Origin: Lachnospiraceae bacterium
Lineage (GTDB): Bacteria > Bacillota > Clostridia > Lachnospirales > Lachnospiraceae
Direction: 5' to 3'
DNA: 64,000 bases
NCBI GenBank assembly: GCA_009911185.1
Contig: QXWW01000019.1
Location: 1-64,000 of the forward strand
In this document: piece after piece, positions 8,355 to 16,300 of the stretch
Position numbering within the stretch: the first letter of the stretch is position 1
Layout: every line of letters begins with the position of its first letter
Program-made: the position numbers and the translations under genes
The notes under the pieces: model-generated
Told to the model about the DNA's origin: nothing
Seen by the model: the letters and a program-made list of their open reading frames with translations, nothing else
Databases searched by the model: none

Positions 8355-8383
8355 ATTATATTTTTGTATGACAAAAAAGTCAA
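8355..8383 (-). promoter_or_regulatory. Operon promoter with palindromic operator in the spacer
   Basis: On the minus strand TTGACT (8378-8383), a 17-bp spacer and TATAAT (8355-8360). The whole spacer, 8361-8377, is a perfect inverted repeat TTTTTGT-n3-ACAAAAA. A second inverted pair, TGAC-n6-GTCA, overlaps the -35 box. A protein bound here would block RNA polymerase. The first gene of the operon encodes a ribbon-helix-helix protein, the obvious candidate. Confidence 0.75.
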
Positions 8384-8462
8384 TTATATTTTTGAGAAAC
8401 GACCGCAGCAATTGTATCTGCTATTCACCATATCCGTCAGATGATTACTGCATAAACAGGAA

Positions 8463-9314
8463 TTAAATGAAAAAAATCTGTTCCAGGCATTGATTTTGTA
8501 TATTATTTTGTATTCTTGTTACCGTATTGCAGATATTATGGCTTAAATAGTGGAACAGTTCCATATCGTTATCATAATACTGCTCTATCATAAACCTGAA
8601 AATACGAGCCATATATTGCTCCATATCATCCTCTGATTTTTCCAGCAATATATGTTCCACACGTTTTAATTCATTTTTGTCAAAACCTGCGGCACTTAAG
8701 GGTTTATCCAGTATCATATGCCCAATTAAATTTGGAAGTACAATATTGCAGATATTTTCTATCAGGATACCATAATCATCCTCATACGTCCTAAGCACGT
8801 CAATAACATACGCTTTGTCAAATCCTCTGAGAAACCGCTGTTCCAGAGAAATACATTTTACATACTCCAAAATTCTGCTGACGCCGGAGAATGCGCTGTA
8901 ATCTTGCAAAATTGGATAGTCCAGGGTCAATATTGTTTCCTGCGGTGCAAACTTCACGTCATATTTCAATAAAAACAGAGGGATTCCATCCACAATTGTG
9001 TCTTTTAAACATTCCAAACCGTAGTCTTGAAAGTCCATCATAAGCCCGGTATAAATCTCATGCAGATTTTTCACTTTCTCAATCACGACTGACTGTCCGA
9101 AACGATATGCCTCTTTTGCCGGAAGCGTGGTTAATAAGAGCGCATTATCGCCGTGGCGTTCGTACTCATTTATACAGTATAGAACACCTTCCATTAACAT
9201 TTGAGCTGTTTCATAAGTAATCGAGGAATGTTCATATCCAGAATATTGTGACGCCAATTCTGCTACGACAGACACCAGCTCTTCCAATGAATAATCAAAC
9301 TGTTTTATTGCCAT
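8463..9314 (-). CDS. Conserved hypothetical protein (DUF6179-like)
   Basis: A 283-residue soluble, acidic, mostly helical protein without signal peptide or membrane segment. It resembles from memory the DUF6179 family found in Clostridia beside DUF6323 proteins; that assignment is not verified. The ATG at 9314 overlaps the upstream stop codon by one base (TGATG), with GGAGG just before it, so it is probably translated by coupling. A start further upstream at 9323 or 9365 is possible but would overlap the neighbour with no ribosome site. The pair is conserved as a unit, so a complex is plausible. No catalytic motif is recognised. Confidence 0.7.
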   Translation of the reverse strand: MAIKQFDYSLEELVSVVAELASQYSGYEHSSITYETAQMLMEGVLYCINEYERHGDNALLLTTLPAKEAYRFGQSVVIEKVKNLHEIYTGLMMDFQDYGLECLKDTIVDGIPLFLLKYDVKFAPQETILTLDYPILQDYSAFSGVSRILEYVKCISLEQRFLRGFDKAYVIDVLRTYEDDYGILIENICNIVLPNLIGHMILDKPLSAAGFDKNELKRVEHILLEKSEDDMEQYMARIFRFMIEQYYDNDMELFHYLSHNICNTVTRIQNNIQNQCLEQIFFI

Positions 9315-9856
9315 CACCTCCATGCCAGTTCTGTTAATGTTTCCAGATACAAATCTTTGTCCCAACGCTTTACAATATCAAACTTTTCAAATTCCCCCCG
9401 TACGCCTGATTCCCTGTATCCCGCATAACCAGCCCGGATAGCCTGCGCAAAAATATCCAGACAGGTTCCCTCCAGATAATCAAAATCCCCATAACATACG
9501 TTTTCAAATTGCTCCCGCATAAATTCCAGAAGCTCGTCGTCTGTAATTTCATCCAGCATTTCATTTTTATACAGATAGAAAATCTCCTGAAGCCGCATCA
9601 AAGCATCACGGTAATTATCCTGCATAATATACGCTGAGTCGCAAAAGGCATATATTATTGCCGGTAATATACCCTGTCCAAATTCAATCCTTTGTTCTTT
9701 CTTGAGGACATCAAGCCTGCTTTCTGCCAAAATCTTTGCATCTTCTTTACTCAGAACAAGATCAAACTTTTTGGTATATTGGTTGGTCTCAAGAACCTGT
9801 GCAATCTGCGTCTGCTTTGACATTAATTCTAACCAGTTTTTTTGTTCTTTCAACAT
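9314..9856 (-). CDS. Conserved hypothetical protein (DUF6323-like)
   Basis: A 180-residue acidic, helical cytoplasmic protein. The pattern near residues 25-60 (TKKFDLVLSKEDAKILAE) matches what I recall of DUF6323, usually found upstream of a DUF6179 protein as here; the family call is from memory. It has an AGGAGG site 8 nt before the ATG and a good promoter at 9880-9908. It forms a two-gene operon with the downstream gene. No enzyme or nucleic-acid-binding motif is visible. Divergently, a plus-strand promoter 4 bp away drives a candidate small RNA. Confidence 0.72.
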   Translation of the reverse strand: MLKEQKNWLELMSKQTQIAQVLETNQYTKKFDLVLSKEDAKILAESRLDVLKKEQRIEFGQGILPAIIYAFCDSAYIMQDNYRDALMRLQEIFYLYKNEMLDEITDDELLEFMREQFENVCYGDFDYLEGTCLDIFAQAIRAGYAGYRESGVRGEFEKFDIVKRWDKDLYLETLTELAWR

Positions 9857-9879
9857 TTCCCATACCTCCTGGAATGTCG

Positions 9880-9908
9880 ATTATAGACTATGCCAGGACA
9901 GTTTACAA
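9880..9908 (-). promoter_or_regulatory. Promoter of the DUF6323-DUF6179 pair
   Basis: On the minus strand TTGTAA (9903-9908), a 17-bp spacer and TATAAT (9880-9885). It is placed back to back with the plus-strand promoter at 9912-9940. Confidence 0.7.
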
Positions 9909-9911
9909 GCC

Positions 9912-9940
9912 TTGAATTTCCGTATATTTTATGGTATAAT
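9912..9940 (+). promoter_or_regulatory. Promoter of a candidate small RNA
   Basis: TTGAAT (9912-9917), a 17-bp spacer and TATAAT (9935-9940). It points into a region of about 200 bp with no open reading frame that ends in a long hairpin. Confidence 0.6.
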
Positions 9941-9946
9941 TTAACT

Positions 9947-10151
9947 TAGAAAGCGGTTCATAAAACAAAATACCCCGAAGACTTCGTACGGGCAGAATCG
10001 TGTTAGTTTATTCCGAGAGTTTTATCGGGACTGCGGCATTTGATTGTCCTGTGCGGTTGATATTTAGGTAAACGCAAACCAAAAATCAAGCGCTTATTTC
10101 AATAAATCAGCTATATCTATAAAGAGGTGCAGAAAATTTTCTGCACCTCTT
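9947..10151 (+). ncRNA. Candidate non-coding RNA, about 205 nt
   Basis: The promoter ends at 9940 and a perfect 15-bp inverted repeat ends at 10151, with no ribosome site or credible reading frame between. Local helices include a GAAG-a-CTTC hairpin near 9986, CCGA-n-TCGG near 10010-10030 and GCG-n-CGC near 10060-10080. An AAGCG near 9956 could pair with CGCTT near 10092 and close the whole domain. I do not recognise a known family; 6S RNA or another housekeeping or raiA-type RNA are alternatives. The gene runs toward the 3' end of the HD-GYP regulator. Confidence 0.45.
10122..10151. terminator. Perfect 30-nt palindrome, probable terminator
   Basis: AAGAGGTGCAGAAAA pairs with its exact complement with no extra loop bases. 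It lies between the end of the candidate small RNA (plus) and the end of the HD-GYP gene (minus, stop at 10272). The T-tail is poor on both strands, so it might act as a processing or stabilising hairpin instead. Confidence 0.55.
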
Positions 10152-10271
10152 ACATATATCAGCCGTTTTTTGCGGAAATAGCTTTATCAAATCAGAACAA
10201 CGCGTGCACATATTTTACAGGAAAAATCCTTTCACGCGGCAAAGCGCTTCCGACAGGATAAAAGGAACACG

Positions 10272-11372
10272 CTATGTAAGTTCCTGTAATTCTGAATCTG
10301 CATAAGAAAGCTTTCCCTCCGTTGCCTGGAAGAACTCGCTTTTTGCCATCTCGAAACACTGCATAATCTTCGGAGAAAAAACGCCGCATTCGTTATTCTT
10401 TATCATGCGCACCGCCTCGTCCACCGCATAAGGCGCTTTGTACACACGCTTGCTCACCAGAGCATCATAAACGTCCACAATAGATACTACCTGCGCCCAG
10501 ACTGGAATTTCTTCCCCTTTCAGGCGGTCCGGGTAGCCATTCCCATCATAGCGCTCATGGTGATATCGGCAGATGTCATAACAATAGCCGTAAAATTCAT
10601 TTTCCTCCTGTTTGAAGTTTTCCAAAAGCTGGCATCCATAAATCGTATGGTTCTTCATTTCTTTAAATTCTTCATCCGTCAATCTGCCTGGCTTTAACAG
10701 TATGCTGTCTGGAATTGCAATCTTTCCAAGGTCATGGAGCGCTGAAGCGTTTACAATGAGATTCACAGACTCATCCGTGAGTTCATATTCCGGATACTCG
10801 GTCTTCACATACTTTAAAAGAAGCTTCGTCAGATATTTGACTCTCTGGATATGTTCACCGGATTCCAGGCTGCGGAATTCTACCACAGAGCTTAGCGCAT
10901 TGATCAGAAATTCGTTATTGCGCTCCAGTTTTTCCTTGCTTTCCCGAAGCTGCCGGGTACGTTTCTCCAGCTTTCTTTCGATATTTATTCTGTTTTGGAA
11001 CAGTTCAATTATATTCTGGGCGCGGCGCATAACCACCTTAGAATCAAAAGGCTTATAAATAATATCGGAAACGCCGTATTCATATGCTTTTACTTCATTC
11101 TCCGCCGTTGCCTCTCCGGTAATCATAATTACCGGAATGGTATTCATATATCCTCTTTTAAACATAAACTCCAACACGTCAAGACCTGACCTGTTTGGCA
11201 TTATCAAATCAAGGAAAATCAGGGACAGTGTGTCTTTATGCTTCTCAAGGAGTTCTATCGTCTCAACACCGTCTGCCGCCTCCAAAATTTCATACTGTTC
11301 TTCAAAAATAAAACTAAGCATCGTACGGTTGATTTCCACATCATCCGCTATCAAAATAACATGTTTCTCCAT
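10272..11372 (-). CDS. Response regulator with HD-GYP phosphodiesterase domain
   Basis: A 366-residue cytoplasmic two-component output protein. The receiver domain (about 1-125) has the acidic pair ADD near residue 10, the phospho-acceptor Asp in LIFLDLIMP near 55 and the Lys in YKPFD near 108. A coiled-coil linker (about 125-160) leads to an HD-GYP domain with the metal-binding HDLGK near 214 and HHERYDGNGYPDRLKG near 275. HD-GYP enzymes hydrolyse cyclic di-GMP, so a phosphorylation signal would lower this messenger. No sensor kinase is adjacent. The GYP-type motif reads GYP exactly, so activity is expected. Confidence 0.93.
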   Translation of the reverse strand: MEKHVILIADDVEINRTMLSFIFEEQYEILEAADGVETIELLEKHKDTLSLIFLDLIMPNRSGLDVLEFMFKRGYMNTIPVIMITGEATAENEVKAYEYGVSDIIYKPFDSKVVMRRAQNIIELFQNRINIERKLEKRTRQLRESKEKLERNNEFLINALSSVVEFRSLESGEHIQRVKYLTKLLLKYVKTEYPEYELTDESVNLIVNASALHDLGKIAIPDSILLKPGRLTDEEFKEMKNHTIYGCQLLENFKQEENEFYGYCYDICRYHHERYDGNGYPDRLKGEEIPVWAQVVSIVDVYDALVSKRVYKAPYAVDEAVRMIKNNECGVFSPKIMQCFEMAKSEFFQATEGKLSYADSELQELT

Positions 11373-11490
11373 TGTTAACCTCCACTAACAAAACTTCTGT
11401 ACGACAAATTGAGCATATTCGATGATTATTTTAACACACTACAATTTCCAAAGTCAACACCCTCTGTAATGGTTCAAAACGTTTATCCGC

Positions 11491-13716
11491 TTACAATTTT
11501 AATTTTGCCAGCGCATCGGCAAAAGCGTTATTGACAGGCTCTTTCGCCTCCTGTTTCATCTTGTTCATATAACGGGAAACATCTTTCTTAGAAACGCCTC
11601 CTCCGCTTTCCTTTTTCCGTTTTTCAAAGGCAGACAGCTTCTCGCGGTATCCGCAAACACAGGTAAACCGTCTGTTGTCTCCCTCTCCGATCAGTTCCAT
11701 TTTCTTATGACACTGAGGACAACGTGCATTGGTAATCTTAGACAGTGTTTTGCGGTATCCGCATTCCCGGTCCTGGCACACCAGCATTCTGCCGTTTTTA
11801 TGGTTTACCTCTAACATCAGCTTCCCGCATTCCGGACATTTTTTTCCGGTAAGGTTATCATGCCGGTAGGTCTTGGAAGACGCCTGGATATCTTTGACAA
11901 TGTCCACGGTGTAAGTACGGATTTCAGCTTCAAAATCCTTCTTTTTCGTCTTTCCCGCAGCAATATCGGAAAGCTCCTGTTCCCATTTTGCTGTCAGTTC
12001 CGGAGAAGTAAGCCCCTGCGGCGCCAGATGAAGCACCTGACGTCCTTTTGACGTCAAATGAATGTACTGGTCACGTTTTTCAATCATAAAGCTGTTAAAT
12101 AATTTTTCAATGATATCCGCTCTGGTGGCAACCGTACCAAGTCCTCCTGTCTCTCCCAGGGTCTTTCTCAGTTTTTGGTCGGTACTCTCCATATATTTCA
12201 CCGGGTTTTCCATTGCTGCGAGCAGCGTAGCCTCAGTAAAGGGCTGGGGCGGCCTGGTCTTTCCTTCGGTCAGTTTTGCCTCTGTAAATAAAATTTTCTG
12301 CCCCTTTACAAAATCGGGAATACTGCCTGTTATGATTTCTCCCTTTGCTGTTTCTTCCGTCTCCAGGTCTTCCTCATAAGCTTCCTCTGTGTTCATTCCG
12401 GCCTCTTTCTGCAAAAGCCTAATTTCCTGCCAGCCCGGCTGTTCTAAAATTCGGCCTTTTACGGTAAACCGCTGTCCTTCACAAACTGCAGTTACTTCCG
12501 TCTGCTGATATTGGCAGGCCGGCAGCAATACGGCAAGAAAACGGGAAACCACAAGTTCATAAATCTTCCGTTCCCCGTATTCGAGGTCTTTTAGATTCAC
12601 TCCCTGTTCCGTAGGAATGATGGCATGATGATCTGATACCTTCTTATCATCTACAAAGGATTTATTAGCCTTGACAGATGTTTTCAGCAATTTCCCGCAG
12701 ACAGGCGCATATATGCCGCCGCGGCACGCTCTGATCCGCTCCGGAATGGTTTCCACAATATCTGCCGTCAGATATCTGGAGTCCGTTCTGGGATAAGTCA
12801 CACACTTATGGCGTTCATACAGGCTTTGCATATAATCCAAAGTCTGTTTTGCAGAAAATCCAAACATCCGGTTCGCATCCTGCTGCAGAGAAGTTAAATC
12901 ATAGAGCTGCGGCGCATACGATTTCTGCTGTTTCTTTTTCACCTCTGTAACGACAGCCGTACCATTGAGCGTCTGTTTTTGTACCTTTTGTATTTCTTCC
13001 CTGGAAAAGGTACTGCTGCTGTTGCTGCCGGACTTCCACGTCCACAACGCCTCCTTACTCTTCATCTTCAGCCCGTAATATGCCTGGGGCTGAAATTTTT
13101 TAATCTGGTCTTCGCGTTTGGCAATGATAGCAAGCGTTGGCGTCTGGACTCTGCCGCAGGAAAGCTGTGCATTGTGCTTCACCGTAAGCGCCCGGGTAGC
13201 GTTTAAGCCTACCAGCCAGTCGGCCTCGGCGCGGGCTACCGCCGCTTCGTATAATTTCTGGTATTCTTTTGCTTCTCTGAGGCTTAAAAATCCCTGCCGG
13301 ATTGCTTTATCGGTTACGGAAGAAATCCACAGACGCTTCATAGGTTTTTTCACACCAGATTTTTTAATAATCCATCTGGCTACCAGCTCTCCTTCTCTTC
13401 CCGCGTCTGTGGCTATGATAATCTGTCCGACGTCCTTGCGGTACATCTGCTGTTTCACGGTCTGGTACTGGCGCCCGGTTTTTTTTATCACCTGGATTTC
13501 TAAACGCTCCGGCAGCATAGGAAGCGTCTCCATTTTCCATTCCTTCCATTGTTCCCCATAACTTTCCGGATCTGCCAATTCCACCAGATGCCCTAACGCC
13601 CAGGTCACTACGTATTCCTTTCCCTCCAAATAACCGTTTCCGCCCTGTCTGCATCCCAGGACTCTGGCAATATCCCTGCCCACGCTGGGCTTCTCTGCAA
13701 TTACTAATGATTTCAT
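11491..13716 (-). CDS. topB: DNA topoisomerase III
   Basis: A 741-residue type IA topoisomerase. The TOPRIM start, SLVIAEKPSVGRDIARVLG, is at the N-terminus, with the acidic ATDAGREGELVAR near residue 105. The active-site Tyr sits in TYPRTDSRYL near residue 308. The C-terminus carries two four-cysteine zinc ribbons (about residues 620-685: CPEC...C...C and CPQC...C-C). Length fits TopB with an added zinc-finger tail. It follows the exonuclease gene by 23 nt in the same operon, so DNA repair or recombination-intermediate processing is the shared theme. Some mobile elements carry topB-like genes, but no conjugation genes are present here. Confidence 0.95.
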   Translation of the reverse strand: MKSLVIAEKPSVGRDIARVLGCRQGGNGYLEGKEYVVTWALGHLVELADPESYGEQWKEWKMETLPMLPERLEIQVIKKTGRQYQTVKQQMYRKDVGQIIIATDAGREGELVARWIIKKSGVKKPMKRLWISSVTDKAIRQGFLSLREAKEYQKLYEAAVARAEADWLVGLNATRALTVKHNAQLSCGRVQTPTLAIIAKREDQIKKFQPQAYYGLKMKSKEALWTWKSGSNSSSTFSREEIQKVQKQTLNGTAVVTEVKKKQQKSYAPQLYDLTSLQQDANRMFGFSAKQTLDYMQSLYERHKCVTYPRTDSRYLTADIVETIPERIRACRGGIYAPVCGKLLKTSVKANKSFVDDKKVSDHHAIIPTEQGVNLKDLEYGERKIYELVVSRFLAVLLPACQYQQTEVTAVCEGQRFTVKGRILEQPGWQEIRLLQKEAGMNTEEAYEEDLETEETAKGEIITGSIPDFVKGQKILFTEAKLTEGKTRPPQPFTEATLLAAMENPVKYMESTDQKLRKTLGETGGLGTVATRADIIEKLFNSFMIEKRDQYIHLTSKGRQVLHLAPQGLTSPELTAKWEQELSDIAAGKTKKKDFEAEIRTYTVDIVKDIQASSKTYRHDNLTGKKCPECGKLMLEVNHKNGRMLVCQDRECGYRKTLSKITNARCPQCHKKMELIGEGDNRRFTCVCGYREKLSAFEKRKKESGGGVSKKDVSRYMNKMKQEAKEPVNNAFADALAKLKL

Positions 13717-13739
13717 GTATTCCTCACACTTTCCTTAAA

Positions 13740-14432
13740 TTATCCTATTTTGCGGGTTCCCCGGCAGCGGGGATAATCGCTGCATCCATAAAACTCCCCG
13801 AATTTTCCGCTGCGTTTCACCATTTCGGCTCCGCATTTCGGGCACAATATTTCCGGCTGCGTTTTTCGTCTCTGTACCAGAATTTTCCCCAATTCCTCGT
13901 AACACTTCTGATTCATAATACAGTCGTTGAGTGCGCGATGGGCGCCCGCGGTACTGATATCAAAATAAGCTGCCACATCGGACAGTTTATGATGGGACAG
14001 CTCCGGCAGATACTGTCTTGCCATATAGAGTGTATCTATGTAATCGTTTTCCACTATGACGCCATACAGACGCATCGCCCCCTGATGGATAAAATTCAGA
14101 TCAAAGCTGTGGATGTTATGTCCCACCAGAATGTCATTTCCCGCAAACTCCAAAAAATCTCCCAGCGCTTCGAAAAGCGGCGGCGCTTCTTCTACCATAT
14201 CATCGGTGATATGATTTACTCTGGAAGCGGCGGCTGGAATATGCATACCCGGATTCACCAATGTTGAAAATTCTTCTGCCGCTTTATGTTCCCGCACCCG
14301 GATGGCAGAGATTTCTATAATTTCATCTGTGTGCGGACGGATGCCTGTGGTTTCCAAATCGAAAACCACATAATCGTTGATATATTGATTTAATCGTTTT
14401 CCTTTGTTCCCTATCACGGCAATCGCCCTCAT
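13740..14432 (-). CDS. DnaQ-like 3'-5' exonuclease with topoisomerase-type zinc finger
   Basis: A 230-residue DEDD exonuclease. ExoI, VVFDLETTGIRP, lies near residue 22; ExoII, LVGHNIHSFDLNFI, near residue 105; and ExoIII, HRALNDCIMN, near residue 165. The last 40 residues form a CPKC...C...C zinc ribbon ending in CSDYPRCRGTRK, a module normally found at the tail of type IA topoisomerases. The neighbouring topB gene has the same kind of module, so domain shuffling between the two is plausible. An AAAGGAG site precedes the ATG. It is the first gene of the operon, behind the promoter at 14451-14479. The polymerase III epsilon name is only a family resemblance. Confidence 0.9.
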   Translation of the reverse strand: MRAIAVIGNKGKRLNQYINDYVVFDLETTGIRPHTDEIIEISAIRVREHKAAEEFSTLVNPGMHIPAAASRVNHITDDMVEEAPPLFEALGDFLEFAGNDILVGHNIHSFDLNFIHQGAMRLYGVIVENDYIDTLYMARQYLPELSHHKLSDVAAYFDISTAGAHRALNDCIMNQKCYEELGKILVQRRKTQPEILCPKCGAEMVKRSGKFGEFYGCSDYPRCRGTRKIG

Positions 14433-14450
14433 TTCTCCTTTGATTTCATC

Positions 14451-14479
14451 ATTATAAATGGAATTTTACAGATTTGCAA
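14451..14479 (-). promoter_or_regulatory. Promoter of the exonuclease-topB operon
   Basis: On the minus strand TTGCAA (14474-14479), a 17-bp spacer and TATAAT (14451-14456), about 20 nt before the start codon at 14432. Confidence 0.7.
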
Positions 14480-14670
14480 CCTTCTGGGGCAAAATTGGCT
14501 TGTTCCTGCATTTCCACAAGCGATGCGGCGCCGTATTTTTTACAGGTCTATTTGCAAAATTGCAAAATATGCGAAAAACTGCGTCTATCCGGAACACGAA
14601 CAAAGTGGGCATGCACACTTCAACTTCCCTTTCCCCTCATTCTTGAGTGGATGCACACTTTGACATGCCG

Positions 14671-14801
14671 CGCACGACGCTTTTGCGCATAATTCCTCTC
14701 GTGCGCGTACCCTCGCTTCGCTGGAGCAGACCCTGTGCATATTGTTTTTCTTCTATAGGAAGGCCCTTTCACACTTTCGCATGACAAGGCCTTTCCTATA
14801 G
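14671..14801. repeat. Dispersed post-terminator repeat, copy B
   Basis: The core ACGCTTTTGCG-CATAATT-n7-GTGCGC matches copies A and C. The terminal inverted repeat is the best of the family: CTATAGGAAGGCC (14753-14765) against GGCCTTTCCTATAG (14788-14801). It lies 6 nt from the hairpin at 14808-14842. The rest of the gap between 14433 and 15290 (14480-14670 and 14843-15290) is A+T-rich and shows no supported gene. Confidence 0.65.
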
Positions 14802-14807
14802 AGTAAG

Positions 14808-14842
14808 AAAACGATTCCGGCGTATATATCCAGAATCGTTTT
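14808..14842. terminator. Bidirectional intrinsic terminator
   Basis: AAAACGATTC (14808-14817) pairs perfectly with GAATCGTTTT (14833-14842), with T-rich sequence on either side. The nearest upstream minus-strand gene stops at 15291, about 450 nt away, so the transcript it ends is uncertain. It could belong to an unrecognised transcript in the gap. Confidence 0.7.
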
Positions 14843-15290
14843 TATATATTCCTTCTTTGCTTTCAGCTTGAAAACAGGTTTTGAAGTTGTTTGTTCCATA
14901 AAAGAGCTGAACCGCCAGGAACGGAAAATAACGGAAACAAAGAGTTTGTTCCGGCGTGACACATCTCAGGAAAAGCTATTTTACTTTGTAAGCGTTCCAT
15001 CCATATTTATATTATTACCAGAAAATACCATGCTTATTCTGGAGGTCGGTGCAGGCAGAGCCTATAAAAAAATCAATAAAATGTAATACCTTTTGCTATA
15101 CAAAAAAGAAAACATGTATCAATTTCGTTCAGCTGGCTAGACTATATGAGAGAAATAAATCGACTCCTATATAAGTAAAACATAGACAGAAAATCCTTAT
15201 AAATCTAATGCTTATCAAAAAAGTATAACTCTCATAGTCATAAAATTTTTACAGTCTCGTTTTACATTTTTTAACGGATATCATCTGTAA

Positions 15291-15647
15291 TCATTTTCTT
15301 TTGCACATCGTTCCATAAAAGACAAATGTATTGCCAGAAAGATAATAATATTCATCATCCTTAAGCGCCTGCTCCCTGTCATTCGTCCTTTGGATTATTC
15401 TTTCATTTCCAAATAAGCCCCATGTCAGCATGAGCGTACCATCCTTCTGTAGTTTATAGTTTACGATTTCATCGCTATCACCTGCACTACAAGTACCGTC
15501 TTCATAAAACGATATCGTATAATCACTTTCTTTTGCATACCATGTCCCAACAATAGAATTTTTAGACGTACACCCTATTATGCTTACTCCACATAAGAGC
15601 AGCGTCAGAATACAACTGCTCCAAAATATTTTTTTTCTGTATCTCAT
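15291..15647 (-). CDS. Small secreted lipoprotein, unknown function
   Basis: A 118-residue protein with a lipoprotein signal peptide: a basic start (RYRKK), a hydrophobic core and the lipobox SIIGC near residue 28. The mature part begins TSKNSIVGTWYAKESDYTISFYEDGTC, a pattern seen in small lipocalin-like or DUF5640-type lipoproteins, in which short beta strands build a barrel or half-barrel. The start at 15647 follows a GAGGAG site; an upstream in-frame Met lacks one. It stands alone, downstream of the lectin-protein locus. No function is assigned. Confidence 0.7.
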   Translation of the reverse strand: MRYRKKIFWSSCILTLLLCGVSIIGCTSKNSIVGTWYAKESDYTISFYEDGTCSAGDSDEIVNYKLQKDGTLMLTWGLFGNERIIQRTNDREQALKDDEYYYLSGNTFVFYGTMCKRK

Positions 15648-15907
15648 AATATTTTCTCCTCTATGCATATTTTTACTTTATACTACCGCATCCATACAAT
15701 CACGACTTTCATAAAATTCCATTTTCTCACCAAAAGTATCTTAACTTACCAATGTCAGGCAGGAAGAATCTTCAAAAAATCTATACCTATAAATTGCACT
15801 CTCTATAAACAGTTTTTTGTCTTCTAAGATAAACTGCTCTACATATAATACAATATTTAATATTATACAGCGAATTGCGCAAAATAAATGTTCCGTCTGC
15901 AAGGCAG

Positions 15908-16004
15908 ATTTCCATCGGCGTAACGGTTATCATAAGGAGGGACCCGTTTGCGGGAAGATGCCTTATGATGTACCGCCAGGAAACCAAAGGAAGCCGATGG
16001 AAAT
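15908..16004. repeat. 97-bp nested inverted repeat (structured element)
   Basis: Three stems are nested: ATTTCCATCGGC (15908-15919) with GCCGATGGAAAT (15993-16004), perfect over 12 bp; CGGTTATCATAAGG (15924-15937) with CCTTATGATGTACCG (15961-15975), one bulge; and CCCG-TTTG-CGGG (15943-15954). Purine-rich internal loops separate them. This looks like a folded RNA or a miniature mobile element. No target-site duplication is evident and no known riboswitch class is recognised. The surrounding reading frames are poor. Confidence 0.55.
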
Positions 16005-16118
16005 TTAATGTTGTTATTTTTCTCTTAATATGCATTACAAAATGTGAGACTCCTATCGGCAAAGACACTTCCCTCGACATTTAATTTGAAATCCTCGTAC
16101 TTTTCACTTAAACAATTT

Positions 16119-16259
16119 CTATAACACCTGCCATATGCCTGCTGCAGACTGGGAAACTATCTCATTCTGACAAACAGCCTGTACGTCTAAATCAAACGTA
16201 ATCAACAAACTTGCTGCCGGGATAACACTCAGTACAAAACTGAATTCTTTTTTCTCCAT
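16119..16259 (-). pseudogene. Truncated copy of the lectin-protein gene start
   Basis: A 46-codon frame with an AAGGAGG site. Its product starts MEKKEFSFVLSVIPAASLL and continues TFDLDVQAVCQNEIVSQ, which is nearly the signal peptide and first mature residues of the 1148-residue protein encoded just upstream (SFVMSFVLAASLL, TFDLDVQAVSQNEVVSQ). After that it diverges and stops. The leader before the ATG is also duplicated. It starts 41 nt after the stop of the full-length gene. It is most simply the remnant of a tandem paralogue that lost its body, though a short secreted peptide could still be made. Confidence 0.75.
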
Positions 16260-16300
16260 CGTCTTTCCTCCTTTTTCCAGGGCACGTCTGAAAACTGTCT

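Noticed and set aside
8340-8460. T-box leader before hisS-aspS
   Set aside because: No specifier-loop or T-box consensus is present, and the leader between promoter and first gene is only about 20 nt.
13707-14267. Plus-strand gene opposite the exonuclease
   Set aside because: Antisense shadow of a well-supported exonuclease gene; no ribosome site or homology.
14868-15086. Plus-strand 72-codon frame in the 14.4-15.3 kb gap
   Set aside because: No ribosome binding site, no recognisable family, atypical composition; chance frame.
15205-15235. A third hix-like site (TTATCAAAAAAGT)
   Set aside because: Only one half-site is present, with no inverted partner half; such A-rich half-sites occur by chance here.
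15787-16080. A 97-codon minus-strand gene
   Set aside because: It runs through the nested inverted repeat, has no ribosome site and resembles no family.
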